Shown: positions 25,589 through 36,488, counted from the stretch's first letter. The stretch: 46,870 nucleotides of DNA from Actinomycetes bacterium (GCA_021814565.1 JAKAIC010000005.1:1-46870), one strand, 5' to 3'. The notes: generated from the letters alone by a model not told the origin. Program-made: numbers and translations.

Positions 25589-26643
25589 GCGCTGACCACC
25601 GCTCGCGTATCACGGTCGATATCCGCAATCTCGCGTATGCGCCGTCGACCCTGTGTGTCGCGCTCTATGTGGATGACAGTGCGAAAGGCCGTGGCAATGG
25701 CCGTCTGCGCCGCCTCCCGGCTGAGGCCGGCTTGCAGGGCCAACAACTCAAGCCGTACCAGCGCATCGGCCGCGGAATTGGCGTGCACCGTGGCAGCTCC
25801 TCCGCTGTGCCCGGTGTTCAGGGCGTTGAGCAGGTCCAGCACCTCCGCTCCCCGGACCTCGCCGACGATGAGCCGGTCCGGCCGCATGCGCAATGACTGT
25901 CGCACCAGGTCGCGCAGGGTCACGGCACCGGCGCCCTCAACGTTGGCCGGACGTCCTTCGAGGTATACGACATGCGGGTGCGCGATGTTGAGCTCAGCAG
26001 AATCCTCGGCGATCACGATGCGCTCTCCCACCGGGACGGCGGCCAGGAGCGCGGCCAGCAATGTGGTCTTGCCGGTGCCGGTGCCACCGGACAGCAGCAG
26101 CGGAACACCCGCGGTCACGAGCGTCAGCAGGCGCCGCCGCATCGACGCATCGAACATGCGTCGTTGCTCCAGGTCGGCAAGAGTGAAGGGTGTGGTCGCG
26201 GGCAGGCGTAGCGAGATGGTGGTACCCGAGCGGGCCAGGGGGTGCAGCACGGCATGTAGTCGGATCCCGTTCGGCAGACGCGCATCGACCCATGGAGCTG
26301 CGTCGTCGAGGCGACGTCCCGCTGCGGCGGCCAGTCGCGTCGCCAGTCTGCGCACCGAGGCCTCATCCGGGAAGCGGTAGTCAGCCAGGTGCAGGCCGGA
26401 GTCGTCATCAATCCAGACTTCGCGAGTTCCGTTCACCAGGATGTCCGTGACCCCGGGATGCGCGGCCCACGGCTCAAGCGCGCCCAACCCCCGCACCTCG
26501 CGCCCCACGTCGTTGATGAGCGAGCCGAGGGTCAGGTCGTCCACCAGCACGCCACTGTTGGCGATGACCTCGTCGATGCCATCCGCGGCATCAGCTTGGC
26601 TGACGACTGCCGCTCGCAACGACTCCAGTAGCTCAAAGCCCAT
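25585..26643 (-). CDS. tadA: TadA/CpaF-type pilus assembly ATPase
   Basis: Cytoplasmic hexameric ATPase driving Tad pilus extrusion. The N-terminal domain contains PGVTDILVNGTREVWID; the ATPase core has Walker A SGGTGTGKTTLLAALL, the Asp-box ERIVIAEDSAELN, Walker B RLIVGEVRGAEVLDLLNALNTGH with GGAATVHAN, all typical of the TadA/VirB11 family. The product has 352 residues. The ATG at 26643 gives an 11-bp overlap with ssd, indicating co-translation. Confidence 0.94.
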   Translation of the reverse strand: MGFELLESLRAAVVSQADAADGIDEVIANSGVLVDDLTLGSLINDVGREVRGLGALEPWAAHPGVTDILVNGTREVWIDDDSGLHLADYRFPDEASVRRLATRLAAAAGRRLDDAAPWVDARLPNGIRLHAVLHPLARSGTTISLRLPATTPFTLADLEQRRMFDASMRRRLLTLVTAGVPLLLSGGTGTGKTTLLAALLAAVPVGERIVIAEDSAELNIAHPHVVYLEGRPANVEGAGAVTLRDLVRQSLRMRPDRLIVGEVRGAEVLDLLNALNTGHSGGAATVHANSAADALVRLELLALQAGLSREAAQTAIATAFRTVIHIERDTQGRRRIREIADIDRDTRAVVSA

Positions 26644-27289
26644 CGCACAGCCGTCCCCAGAGTTGCCCCGCCAACTGCATCACGTCGGTGCCGGGCGGTG
26701 GCGGCAGGCACTGCGCGGCCGCCATGGTGACGGCGCGTTGCCAGCGCACGACACCGGCAGTCTCGGCATCGAGATACACATCCGCATTGGCCGCGCCGAA
26801 ATCGGCGGCGCCGGTGTTGGCGATCACCAGCAGATCCAGTTCCGGCGCGGAAAGAGCAGCGCCCAGCCCGAGCAGGGTTGGAGGCATGACCAGTAGGTGC
26901 ATGTCTGCCTTGAGCGCGGGACGGGCCGCATCACGGGCAGCAATATCAACGACGATGAGTGAACAGCGGCTGCGGAGGGCCTGAACCAGAAAGTGCAGCG
27001 CTCGCGCATCCATCCGAGCCGCGCGGTCGGCCGACAGGACGTGGATGCCACCGACTTCAGGCAGGGCGCAGAGGATGGTCTCTGCGTCGATGGCGTCGGA
27101 CTGCACTCTGACCTGGCTCCAGCGCGCGCCGGGCACATCCTCGGAACCGATCAGGATGTCGAGCGGTGCACCATCGAGCTGCGCATCGATGAGCACCGCG
27201 CCCTCGTCGGGCTGCAGGGCCAAGGCGTAGGCCAGCGTGCTCGCGCCAACACCGCCGACAGCTCCGGAAACGGTCACCACATGCGCCAT
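26633..27289 (-). CDS. ssd: Septum-site-determining/CpaE-like protein (Ssd)
   Basis: MinD-superfamily protein of 218 residues that heads actinobacterial tad operons; it is thought to position or regulate the pilus machine and, in mycobacteria, septation. The deviant Walker motif SGAVGGVGASTLAYALAL is seen, then VLIDAQLDGAPLDILIG and LIVVDIAA. The canonical second Lys of the P-loop is replaced by Ala (GVGAST), so ATP hydrolysis is doubtful, in keeping with the Ssd subgroup. No ribosome binding site precedes the ATG at 27289; TACCCA seven bases upstream is a weak -10 candidate for a leaderless transcript. Confidence 0.85.
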   Translation of the reverse strand: MAHVVTVSGAVGGVGASTLAYALALQPDEGAVLIDAQLDGAPLDILIGSEDVPGARWSQVRVQSDAIDAETILCALPEVGGIHVLSADRAARMDARALHFLVQALRSRCSLIVVDIAARDAARPALKADMHLLVMPPTLLGLGAALSAPELDLLVIANTGAADFGAANADVYLDAETAGVVRWQRAVTMAAAQCLPPPPGTDVMQLAGQLWGRLCDGL

Positions 27290-27361
27290 GGGGATATGGG
27301 TAGCCGCGAAACCCCTGTGGAAACCGGTGCGATTGGCGGGGGGCTTACGCCCACGGCTAAA

Positions 27362-28153
27362 TCAGGTGAGCGAGTCCAGGGTCTGTCTGGCGAGCACGGC
27401 GCCCCGTTCGAAAGCGCTGGCCAGATGGATGCACCAGGCGGCTACCGCCTCGGGTCGACCGGAGTCGTAGGCCTGAATGGCACGCACGTAGGTCGCACGG
27501 CCCAAGGAGGCCAGACCCACATCGGTCATCGCGAGCAGGTCCGGATCCACACCCCGCTGAGCAAGCAGCAGATGCGAGAAGGCCCTTGCCACCACGCCAT
27601 TGCCCGCAGCGAACGGCTGCAGCGCGAGCAATTCACCATGTGCCAGAGCGGCCACCACCAGCGCGGGCGCGGAGGTGGGCTGGTGCAGGAGCTCCGCCAA
27701 CAGGGCCAGCCGCACCCCCACCTCCCCGGCATCGCGCTGTAATCCGAGATGCAGGGGGTCGTGCAGTTCATCACCATTGCTGCGCGGCCGACCGCGGAGC
27801 TCGTCCACCAGGTACTCGCGGCCCGCCGTCGCGGCCAGCGCCGCCCACACCTGCCGCGTGGGTTGACCCTGCCAGGTCCGTAGACCACGTTGCAGTTCCA
27901 GGATCCCCCCGGCTACACGCAGCAGCGGCGAGGTCAGCAGGCCCCTGCGCAACTCATCATCCGGAACCTCAGCGCCCTCGAGAGTGGCCGAGGCCTGGGC
28001 GTTGCGGAACGCAGCCTCAGCCGCCAACTGCGGGCCCGCCGAGCGCAACCGGCGGTCCAGAAGCAGCGGGTCAAGGGCCGCTCGGGCGGACGCGGCTGCC
28101 TCGGTCACCCCGGGAAGTGCCGCCACTGCGGCGAAGGCGTCGCGTTCCTGCAT
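27362..28153 (-). CDS. Degenerate Fic-family protein
   Basis: A 263-residue protein with the Fic fold. An inhibitory-helix motif SATLEG (S-x-x-x-E-G, residues 55-60) is intact. The active-site loop reads HGELLALQPFAAGNGVVAR where active AMP-transferases have HPFxDGNGRxxR: the catalytic His is Gln (residue 179), the acidic residue is Ala and the first Arg is Val, while GNG and the last Arg persist. Classical AMPylation is therefore unlikely; it may be a scaffold or use another chemistry. The ATG at 28153 has GGTGGGA upstream; a TTG at 28171 is an alternative. It lies between the tad operon (same strand) and lytS (divergent). Confidence 0.78.
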   Translation of the reverse strand: MQERDAFAAVAALPGVTEAAASARAALDPLLLDRRLRSAGPQLAAEAAFRNAQASATLEGAEVPDDELRRGLLTSPLLRVAGGILELQRGLRTWQGQPTRQVWAALAATAGREYLVDELRGRPRSNGDELHDPLHLGLQRDAGEVGVRLALLAELLHQPTSAPALVVAALAHGELLALQPFAAGNGVVARAFSHLLLAQRGVDPDLLAMTDVGLASLGRATYVRAIQAYDSGRPEAVAAWCIHLASAFERGAVLARQTLDSLT

Positions 28154-28176
28154 GCGCGAATCCCACCACAACCGGC

Positions 28177-28182
28177 TACCTT
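28177..28182 (+). promoter_or_regulatory. -10 box of lytS (leaderless)
   Basis: TACCTT ends six bases before the lytS GTG start, with no ribosome binding site in between. The divergent fic-like start is only 35 bp away, so the two promoters must be closely packed. Confidence 0.6.
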
Positions 28183-28188
28183 TTCCGC

Positions 28189-29370
28189 GTGCCGGAGAAT
28201 GCCGCGTTCCTCATCATCGTCGTTGCCGCGATCGTGGTGCCCATCTGGACGTACCGCCAATGGCGTTACGGATCTGCCGCGCTTGGCAGTTCCGCCGAGC
28301 GCGCCACCTACTCCACGCTGCACACTGCCGGCCTCGCCGCGCCCGCCCTGCGCATGGGTTTGAACGAGGAATCAGCAAACAAGGCGGCCAAGTACCTACG
28401 CCAACTGGCAGGCACTCCAGCCCTGTCCATCCACAACACCACGGAGCTGCTGGCCTGGGATGGCGAATTCGGCCATCACGCGGACACCGTGCATGCGCTG
28501 GTGACGCGGGTCATCAACAGCGGCCGGGCCGAGGTGGTGGGACCCGAACGGGTGGCCTGCCAGAACGCCGAGTGCCCCTTGCACTACGCAGTGATCGCTC
28601 CACTCGTCATTGACGACCTGGTGCTGGGAGCCATTGCAGCCTACGACCGCGGCGCGCCGGCCGCCCTGGTGCGCACAGTCTCCGAGGTTTCACGCTGGAT
28701 CAACGGCCAGCTCGAACTGGCCGAGCTCGACGATTCGCGCACGAGGCTGGCAGAGGCGGAAGTGAAGGCACTGCGAGCGCAGATCTCTCCCCATTTCATC
28801 TACAACGCCCTCAACGCCATCGCCTCCTACGTGCGTACGGACCCCGAGCATGCCCGAGAGCTGCTGCTGGAGTTCGCGGACTTCACGCGTTACTCCTTCC
28901 GTGCTCATGGGCAGTTCACCACGCTCTCAGAGGAACTCGGATCCATCGACCGCTACCTCATCCTCGAGCGCGCACGCTTCGGCGAGCGCCTGCAGGTGGA
29001 ACTGCGTATCGCTCCGGAGGTGCTCAACGTCACGGTGCCCTTCCTGTGCCTGCAGCCCCTGGTGGAGAACGCGGTTCGCCACGGCCTGGAGAACAAGACG
29101 GGCGTCGGGCACATCACCATCGATGCCCTGGACATGGGCCCGGACTGCTGGGTCACCATCGAGGATGACGGTGTCGGCGCCGACCCCGAGCGCATCCGCC
29201 GCATCTTGGCCGGTGACACCACCATTGACTCCATCGGCGTGGCCAACGTGGATGAGCGTCTGCGCTCGGTCTACGGAGACGGCTACGGCCTCATCATCGA
29301 AACCGCGCCCGGAGCGGGTACCAAGGTCACGGTTCGTGTTCCCAAGTTCCAGCCCCAGGCGCGGACCTAG
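28189..29370 (+). CDS. LytS-type sensor histidine kinase with GAF-like domain
   Basis: A 393-residue kinase with one N-terminal membrane helix (AAFLIIVVAAIVVPIWTY), a GAF-like sensor region (about 40-170) with a Cys pair in VACQNAECPLHYAVIAPL, a His-kinase segment ALRAQISPHFIYNALNAIASY (phospho-acceptor His), and an ATPase domain with PLVENAVRHGLENK, EDDGVGADP and GIGVANVDER-like boxes. It lacks the multi-helix 5TM receptor of classical LytS. The partner is the LytTR regulator downstream, and the genes after that are acetate symporter and Acs, so I infer sensing linked to acetate or carbon status. The GTG start follows a -10 box. Longer in-frame ORFs upstream are antisense to the fic-like gene. 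Confidence 0.9.
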   Translation: MPENAAFLIIVVAAIVVPIWTYRQWRYGSAALGSSAERATYSTLHTAGLAAPALRMGLNEESANKAAKYLRQLAGTPALSIHNTTELLAWDGEFGHHADTVHALVTRVINSGRAEVVGPERVACQNAECPLHYAVIAPLVIDDLVLGAIAAYDRGAPAALVRTVSEVSRWINGQLELAELDDSRTRLAEAEVKALRAQISPHFIYNALNAIASYVRTDPEHARELLLEFADFTRYSFRAHGQFTTLSEELGSIDRYLILERARFGERLQVELRIAPEVLNVTVPFLCLQPLVENAVRHGLENKTGVGHITIDALDMGPDCWVTIEDDGVGADPERIRRILAGDTTIDSIGVANVDERLRSVYGDGYGLIIETAPGAGTKVTVRVPKFQPQART

Positions 29371-29410
29371 CATTCGGACGCGCCCCTGCCAAGCCGACCC
29401 GGAAACGGCG

Positions 29411-29515
29411 TAGTCTCAGCGCAATCGCTGCAGCGTGCAGCAACGGCACGGCGGGGGCTGGTCGTTGATGGTGCTCCTGCAGGCTTTCACGGATGTATTC
29501 GAGAGGGACAGTTAC
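29411..29515 (+). promoter_or_regulatory. Leader of the LytTR regulator gene
   Basis: The 145-bp gap between kinase and regulator holds a possible -10 (TAGTCT, 29411-29416), then a hairpin GCTGCA-GCG-TGCAGC about 12 bases later, and finally AGAGGGA seven bases before the GTG at 29516. An independent promoter giving an untranslated leader of about 95 bases is plausible. I cannot recognise a known riboswitch or a LytTR binding repeat. Confidence 0.35.
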
Positions 29516-30313
29516 GTGGCTGGGTTGAGGGTTCTCGCCGTGGATGACGAGGCGCCTGCGCGCGCCGAGCTCGCCTACGTTCTCAAGCAGGATGACCGCA
29601 TCGGCGAAGTGCGTACGGCGCAGAACGGCACAGAGGCACTCAAGGTGCTTCAGACCGAGCCCATTGACGCAGTGTTCCTGGATATCCGCATGCCCGGGAT
29701 CGACGGAATGGACCTGGCCAAGGTGCTCAAGCGCTTCACAGAAGCGCCGGCCATCGTCTTCGTCACCGCCTTCGAAGATCACGCCGTGAGCGCGTTCGAT
29801 CTGCGCGCCGTCGATTACGTGTTGAAGCCCTACCGTCCCGAACGGCTGCATGAAGCAGTGTCGCGCGTGCTGGAGTCCAAGGCCCAGCGTCAGCCCTCCC
29901 CCGACGCCGCGTTGAGCGGTTCCGAGGATGAGACGATCCCCGTCGAGTTGGCCGGTGTCACGCGTTTCATCAAGCGCAGCGACATTCGTTATGTCGAGGC
30001 TCACGGCGATTACGCGCGTCTCGTCACTCGCGATGGCCGCCACCTCGTACGCATCCCGCTGGCAGTGCTCGAGGAACGATGGGCCGATGCCGGTTTCGTG
30101 CGTATTCATCGGCGCTGGCTCGTCTCCCTGGCCACCATCGACGAGGTGCGCGTGGATGCGGGCCGCATGTCGGTGCGTGTCGGCGACGCGCTGCTCGAGG
30201 TGTCACGCCGCCACACCCGTGAACTCCGCGACCGCCTGGTGCGCAGCGCACGACCACGTCGCATTGACGGAGTGGCTGCCGCACCGCCTGTTGCCAACCG
30301 TCCCAAGCCCTAA
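29516..30313 (+). CDS. LytTR-family response regulator
   Basis: A 265-residue two-domain regulator. The receiver domain starts with LRVLAVDDEAPARAELAYVL; the phospho-acceptor Asp is in AVFLDIRMPGIDGMDL, with VFVTAFEDHAVSAF and DYVLKPYRPERL completing the site. The LytTR DNA-binding domain follows (SDIRYVEAHGDYARLVT, FVRIHRRWLVSLATI). The GTG at 29516 has AGAGGGA at good distance; the in-frame extension to 29435 has none. It is expected to be phosphorylated by the upstream LytS kinase and to control the actP-acs genes downstream. Confidence 0.93.
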   Translation: MAGLRVLAVDDEAPARAELAYVLKQDDRIGEVRTAQNGTEALKVLQTEPIDAVFLDIRMPGIDGMDLAKVLKRFTEAPAIVFVTAFEDHAVSAFDLRAVDYVLKPYRPERLHEAVSRVLESKAQRQPSPDAALSGSEDETIPVELAGVTRFIKRSDIRYVEAHGDYARLVTRDGRHLVRIPLAVLEERWADAGFVRIHRRWLVSLATIDEVRVDAGRMSVRVGDALLEVSRRHTRELRDRLVRSARPRRIDGVAAAPPVANRPKP

Positions 30314-30318
30314 GGACG

Positions 30319-30690
30319 ATGGACAAGTCCCGGCGCGTTGTCATCACGCACCCGCGCACGAGCACGCGTCGACGCCCCTCGCGCACATCGGCACCCCGTG
30401 ATCTCCGCGAGCACACGGTGCGCGGTGAGGTGCTGCTGGCTGCCCTGCGCCGCAGTCAGTTGCGACTGGCATTGGCCATCACTTCCGCCTTCCTCACCAC
30501 GTTGGGTGCGCTGCTCCTGCTGTACTGGGGCTCCGACTGGTTCCGCAGTGCACACGTGGCCACCATTCCCGTGATCTGGCTGGCGTTGGGCGTGGGCGTG
30601 TTCCCCTTCATCGTGGTGCTGGGCTGGCTCCACATCCGCATGGCCGAGTGGTACGAGCAGCAGTTCATCGACCTCATCGAGGACGTCTGA
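30319..30690 (+). CDS. DUF485 family membrane protein
   Basis: A 123-residue protein with a basic N-terminal tail of about 45 residues and two membrane helices (LALAITSAFLTTLGALLLLYW and IPVIWLALGVGVFPFIVVLG), ending in a WYEQQFIDLIED segment. DUF485 (YjcH-like) proteins are almost always encoded directly before acetate symporters and are thought to assist them. AAGGA overlaps the regulator's stop codon, and the last base of its own stop is the first base of the actP start. Confidence 0.88.
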   Translation: MDKSRRVVITHPRTSTRRRPSRTSAPRDLREHTVRGEVLLAALRRSQLRLALAITSAFLTTLGALLLLYWGSDWFRSAHVATIPVIWLALGVGVFPFIVVLGWLHIRMAEWYEQQFIDLIEDV

Positions 30691-32168
30691 TGAACATCTT
30701 CTCCATCGTCACCGTGGTCGTACTCATCACCGCCACCATCAGCATCGGCCTCTACGGTCTGCACTTCTCGCGCGCCACCTCGGATTTCTTCGTTGCCTCC
30801 AAGTCCGCCAGCACCTTCGCCAACGCTTCCGCCATGAGCGGCGAATACCTGTCCGCCGCCTCCTTCCTCGGCATCGCAGGCCTGGTCATGCTCTACGGCA
30901 TCGACATGCTCTGGTACCCCGTGGGCTTCACCGCCGGCTTTCTGGTGTTGCTGCTGTTCGTTGCGGCGCCCCTGCGGAGATCAGGCGCCTACACCCTCCC
31001 CGACTTCGCAGAGACGCGCATGGAATCCCGTGCGGTTCGCCGCCTCTCAAGCGCCTTGGTGGTGCTCATAGGCTGGCTGTACCTGCTGCCCCAGATGCAG
31101 GCTGCCGGCCTGACGCTGCATCTCATGACCGGCGCCAGCACCGCATCCGGTGGCCTGATCGTGGCGCTGGTGGTGGGCCTTACCGTCGCCGGTGGTGGTA
31201 CCCGCTCGATCTCACTGGTGCAGACCTTCCAGTACTGGATCAAACTGGTCGCCATCGCGATCCCCACCGTGCTCGTGGCCTGGGCTTGGTCTGATGCGGG
31301 CCATCCGCGACTCTCAACCGCGGCCTGGAGCGAACCCCTCACCGCCTCCACCGGCCACGCCTATCCGCTCTACGCCAATGTGGCGGTGGTGACCGCGACC
31401 TTCCTCGGCACCATGGGGCTGCCGCATGTGCTGGTGCGCTTCTACGCCATCAAGGACGGTCGTACGGCGCGCCGCACCACCCTGCTCGCAATCGCGCTTA
31501 TCGGCGGCTTCTTCCTCTTCCCACCGGCCATCGGTGCGCTCGGTCGTTACTACGCGCCGGAACTCCTCACGCACGGGAACGTGGACACCGTCGCCCTGAT
31601 GTTGCCCGAGCGGGCCTTCCCCGGGGCGCTCGGCCAGGTGCTGGGGGCGCTGGTGGCAGCCGGTGCCTTCGCGGCCTTCATGGCCACTGCTTCCGGGCTT
31701 GTGCTCTCCATCGCCGGTGTGATGTCGCAGGACCTGCTGCAGAAGCGCATGGGTGCCATCACGGGTTTCCGCACCGGCGCCGCACTTGCCCTGATCGTGC
31801 CCCTGGCCGTGCTTCCCTACGTTGTGCGGCACCATCTGGCCGAGATGGTGGTCATGGCCTTCGCTGTGGCCGCCTCGACCTTCTGCCCGCTGCTCGTGCT
31901 CGGCATCTGGTGGAAGCGACTGTCGACGGCAGGAGCGATAGCGGGGCTGCTCATCGGCGGCATCAGTTCACTGACCTGCGTCGCCGCTGCGCTCTTCATC
32001 CCGACGAGCGGCCTGATGCACACCCTGCTCGCACAACCCGCAGCCTGGACGGCGCCGCTGGCCTTCCTCAGCATGATCGTGGTCTCGCTGTTGACCCCCG
32101 ATCACGTGCCCGCCCACGCGTCGATCACTTTGGGCCGCTTGCACACTCCGGACAAATTCGTCGCCTGA
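30690..32168 (+). CDS. actP: Cation/acetate symporter (sodium:solute symporter family)
   Basis: A 492-residue polytopic membrane protein with about 13 hydrophobic segments. The N-terminal ASAMSGEYLSAASFLGIAGLVM and later TFLGTMGLPHVLVRFYAIKD segments are typical of ActP-type monocarboxylate symporters. The ATG at 30690 overlaps the DUF485 stop (TGATG). Context with DUF485 and acs strongly favours acetate or related short monocarboxylates (pyruvate, propionate) as substrate. Confidence 0.9.
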   Translation: MNIFSIVTVVVLITATISIGLYGLHFSRATSDFFVASKSASTFANASAMSGEYLSAASFLGIAGLVMLYGIDMLWYPVGFTAGFLVLLLFVAAPLRRSGAYTLPDFAETRMESRAVRRLSSALVVLIGWLYLLPQMQAAGLTLHLMTGASTASGGLIVALVVGLTVAGGGTRSISLVQTFQYWIKLVAIAIPTVLVAWAWSDAGHPRLSTAAWSEPLTASTGHAYPLYANVAVVTATFLGTMGLPHVLVRFYAIKDGRTARRTTLLAIALIGGFFLFPPAIGALGRYYAPELLTHGNVDTVALMLPERAFPGALGQVLGALVAAGAFAAFMATASGLVLSIAGVMSQDLLQKRMGAITGFRTGAALALIVPLAVLPYVVRHHLAEMVVMAFAVAASTFCPLLVLGIWWKRLSTAGAIAGLLIGGISSLTCVAAALFIPTSGLMHTLLAQPAAWTAPLAFLSMIVVSLLTPDHVPAHASITLGRLHTPDKFVA

Positions 32169-32197
32169 ATCCCATCGCGCTCACCTGCGCACATGGT

Positions 32198-32203
32198 TAT
32201 GGT
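32198..32203 (+). promoter_or_regulatory. Possible -10 box upstream of acs
   Basis: TATGGT lies 24 bases before the acs ATG, and a GAAGGGA ribosome binding site follows it. The match to TANNNT is good but I see no convincing -35. It would allow acs to be transcribed apart from the 59-bp-distant actP. Confidence 0.35.
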
Positions 32204-32227
32204 CGGGCTCCTGAGAAGGGATGACCA

Positions 32228-34186
<1,959 letters not shown>

Positions 34187-34263
34187 CCCGCCTGCAGGTC
34201 TGATCACCCTCCCGCACAATGGAATGTGACCTTGGAAGGACTGCGCCCGAGGGAGCCGCGCGA

Positions 34264-34269
34264 TACCCT
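34264..34269 (+). promoter_or_regulatory. -10 box of the holin-like gene
   Basis: GATACCCT carries a TANNNT hexamer ending 19 bases before the ATG at 34289, and AAAGGGA sits between them as ribosome binding site. This argues for the internal ATG as start rather than the GTG at 34226. Confidence 0.5.
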
Positions 34270-34288
34270 TGCCGCGGAAAGGGAAGTG

Positions 34289-34687
34289 ATGAAGGAAAAC
34301 GAATCACGGCTCGGCGTGCTGATCTCGCAAGCGATCGCCGATTTCCAGCAGATCGTCCGCGATCAGATGGAGTTGGCTGCACTCGAGTTGAAGAAGAGCG
34401 CCAAGCGACTGCTGCGCTCCTCCGTGTCGCTCATCGCCGCGCTCTTCCTGCTCTCACTGGCAGTGCTGCTGCTCATCGTCTCCGCGGGTTTCGGGCTCTC
34501 CGCGCTGGGCATCCCCACCTGGCTGGCCTTCCTGATCCTGGCCGGGGTCTTCATCCTTGTGGCTGGCCTACTGCTGCTCATCGCCGCGCGCAGCGCCTCC
34601 AAGATCACCGGGCCCACGCGCGCTGCCGATGCCACCCAGAAGACCGTCAATCAGGTCTCCGCCTCGCTCGGCCGCGCCAGGCGCTAA
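34289..34687 (+). CDS. Phage-holin-3_6/YqjE-like membrane protein
   Basis: A 132-residue protein: a charged N-terminal helix (IADFQQIVRDQMELAALELKK), two adjacent membrane helices (LIAALFLLSLAVLLLIVSAG and WLAFLILAGVFILVAGLLLLI), and a basic tail. This pattern fits the phage holin superfamily 3.6 (DUF1469), which in most chromosomes is not viral but accompanies envelope-stress genes. Promoter and ribosome binding site support the start at 34289. Its stop codon overlaps the stop of the convergent MarP-like gene. Confidence 0.78.
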   Translation: MKENESRLGVLISQAIADFQQIVRDQMELAALELKKSAKRLLRSSVSLIAALFLLSLAVLLLIVSAGFGLSALGIPTWLAFLILAGVFILVAGLLLLIAARSASKITGPTRAADATQKTVNQVSASLGRARR

Positions 34688-35871
34688 TCGATGCAGTGCC
34701 CGTCGGTCACCGGCGTGGAGTTGCTTCGCCCCTGATCTGCCGCCTTGGCAATGGCAGCGGCTGTGAGCGCGTATCCGACATCCTTCTGATCCGTCGCCGC
34801 CGCGAACACCATCCCCAGCACACTGCCATCGGCTGCCACCACCGGTGCGCCGGAATCACCAGCTGCCACATGCGCCCGCAACACGAAGATCTCGCGATCC
34901 ACACGTGAGCCGCCATAGATGTCGTGACCCCGCGCCAGGATGACATCCGCGATTCGAGCCGGATCCGGTGACAGGGGATCGCCTCCCGTGTAACCCGGTA
35001 TGGCAGCCGTTTCACCTGTCCTGCCCGGGCCACCGAAACTCAATTCCCCGCCATGCAGCGCGGGCACATCGAGGACCGCCACATCGAGTCTGGGATCGAA
35101 GAACACCACCTCGGCCGCGTAGGGAGTGCTGGAGTTGTTGGCAGTCACCGTGACTCGCGTGGCGCCTGCGACCACATGCGCATTGGTGATGATGCGATTG
35201 GGTGCATACACGAATCCGGTGCCCGACATCCGCTCCGAGCACAGCTCGGCATCTGCCTCCACCTTGAACACCAGTCCGTAGGTTGCGCGCACGGGAGCAG
35301 CGCTGAGGATGCGCGGATCGGGTGGTTCGATCGACTGCTGCGGTTGCGGCGTGATACCCGCAAACACCTCCGGGAAACTGCTGCTGCGCATGGCGCGACG
35401 CAATGCGGCCGTGGCCCTGCCGGCGGCATCGGGCGCGTACTCATCAATGATGCGGATGATGCCCGAAGTGCGCACAAGATGCACCACCCCGCGATCGGGG
35501 AGCACCGCCATGGCGGAGGTCAGCAGCCACACGATGACCGTCAGGCTTGTGAGGCGGAAGGCGCTCCCCAGCAGTGAATCGAGGAACTGCACCGGCGACC
35601 ATCTGATGGTGCGACGGATGGCGCTGCCAACAGCATTGCCGACGATCTCCCCTGCCACAGCTGCTGCCGCCACCAGACCCACACCGGAGGCGATCCGCCA
35701 TGCTGTCGAGAGCGTGAAGGCGTCGATGGCGAGGGGCACGGTCTGCAGTGCGATCCAGCCGCCCGCAAGCATTCCTGCGAAGCCGAAGACACCTCGGATG
35801 ATGCCGAGCCGCCAACCGTGGTTGACAGCGACGAGAATGGAAACCCCGAGGATTACATCGACCAGGTTCAT
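34684..35871 (-). CDS. marP: MarP-like membrane serine protease (CvpA + trypsin-like)
   Basis: A 395-residue periplasmic-facing protease anchored by an N-terminal CvpA-like domain with four membrane segments (residues 1-130). The protease domain carries His in NAHVVAG, Asp in DPRLDVAVLDV and Ser in AAGDSGAPVVA. A Cys in ELCSERMSGTG and one in the C-terminal GHCID could form the disulfide described for the mycobacterial acid-resistance protease MarP. The ATG at 35871 overlaps the Nudix stop (ATGA). The crp-nth-nudix-marP order is a known actinobacterial neighbourhood. Confidence 0.9.
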   Translation of the reverse strand: MNLVDVILGVSILVAVNHGWRLGIIRGVFGFAGMLAGGWIALQTVPLAIDAFTLSTAWRIASGVGLVAAAAVAGEIVGNAVGSAIRRTIRWSPVQFLDSLLGSAFRLTSLTVIVWLLTSAMAVLPDRGVVHLVRTSGIIRIIDEYAPDAAGRATAALRRAMRSSSFPEVFAGITPQPQQSIEPPDPRILSAAPVRATYGLVFKVEADAELCSERMSGTGFVYAPNRIITNAHVVAGATRVTVTANNSSTPYAAEVVFFDPRLDVAVLDVPALHGGELSFGGPGRTGETAAIPGYTGGDPLSPDPARIADVILARGHDIYGGSRVDREIFVLRAHVAAGDSGAPVVAADGSVLGMVFAAATDQKDVGYALTAAAIAKAADQGRSNSTPVTDGHCID

Positions 35872-36488
35872 GTCGCGAGCTCGATGGTGCGCGTCTGATC
35901 CCAGGGCTTGTCCCAGGAGAGCCCGGACAGCAGGCCGGAGATGATGGCGGCGGTGAATCCCCACACGGTCAGGCCCGCGACCAGGAAGCCGGGTCCTCTG
36001 CCGCCACGCGGATGACGCACCATGACCCGGTTCGCGGGGTCCACGAGCTCACGCACCGGCACCCGCACGACGGCTGCCACCTCGCGGGGGTCCGCCGCGT
36101 GCACCGGGCCCGGGTGGTGCCAGTGCGCGAGCACCGGTGTGACAGCAAAGCCCGACACCGGCAGGAAGAGGCGGGGCAACTGGGCCAGAACAGTGACGTC
36201 ATCGGGGTTGAGGCCGGTTTCCTCCTGCGCCTCCCGCAGCGCCGTCGCGGCCGCATCAGCGTCGGAGTCCTCGACCGCCCCGCCAGGGAATGCGGGTTGC
36301 CCCGAGTGCTGCGAGAGGTCATGCGCGCGTTCGATGAGCAGCAGATCGAGCTCGCCGTTCACCTCCGCGAAGGCGATGAGCACCGCGCTCTCCCGGCCCC
36401 CGAAGTCCTCCGGAGGCACATGGGCCGCGAAGCGCAGTGCGGCGGCATCCGCAGCCAGCGCCCGCAGTTCATCGCGCCAGTCACTCAC
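35868..36488 (-). CDS. Nudix hydrolase, CoA pyrophosphatase type
   Basis: A 206-residue Nudix enzyme. The [20 protein letters not shown] stretch corresponds to the UPF0035-type motif of CoA diphosphatases, followed by the Nudix core [13 protein letters not shown]. An Asp stands where the generic Nudix box has its first Glu, as is usual in this subgroup. It probably hydrolyses CoA or acyl-CoA derivatives. The GTG at 36488 overlaps the nth stop (GTGA). A longer frame upstream is antisense-like and lies in nth. Confidence 0.87.
   Translation of the reverse strand: MSDWRDELRALAADAAALRFAAHVPPEDFGGRESAVLIAFAEVNGELDLLLIERAHDLSQHSGQPAFPGGAVEDSDADAAATALREAQEETGLNPDDVTVLAQLPRLFLPVSGFAVTPVLAHWHHPGPVHAADPREVAAVVRVPVRELVDPANRVMVRHPRGGRGPGFLVAGLTVWGFTAAIISGLLSGLSWDKPWDQTRTIELAT

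Noticed and set aside
34289-34687. Prophage remnant because of a holin-like protein
   Set aside because: No other phage genes are nearby; chromosomal YqjE/DUF1469-like proteins share this profile.
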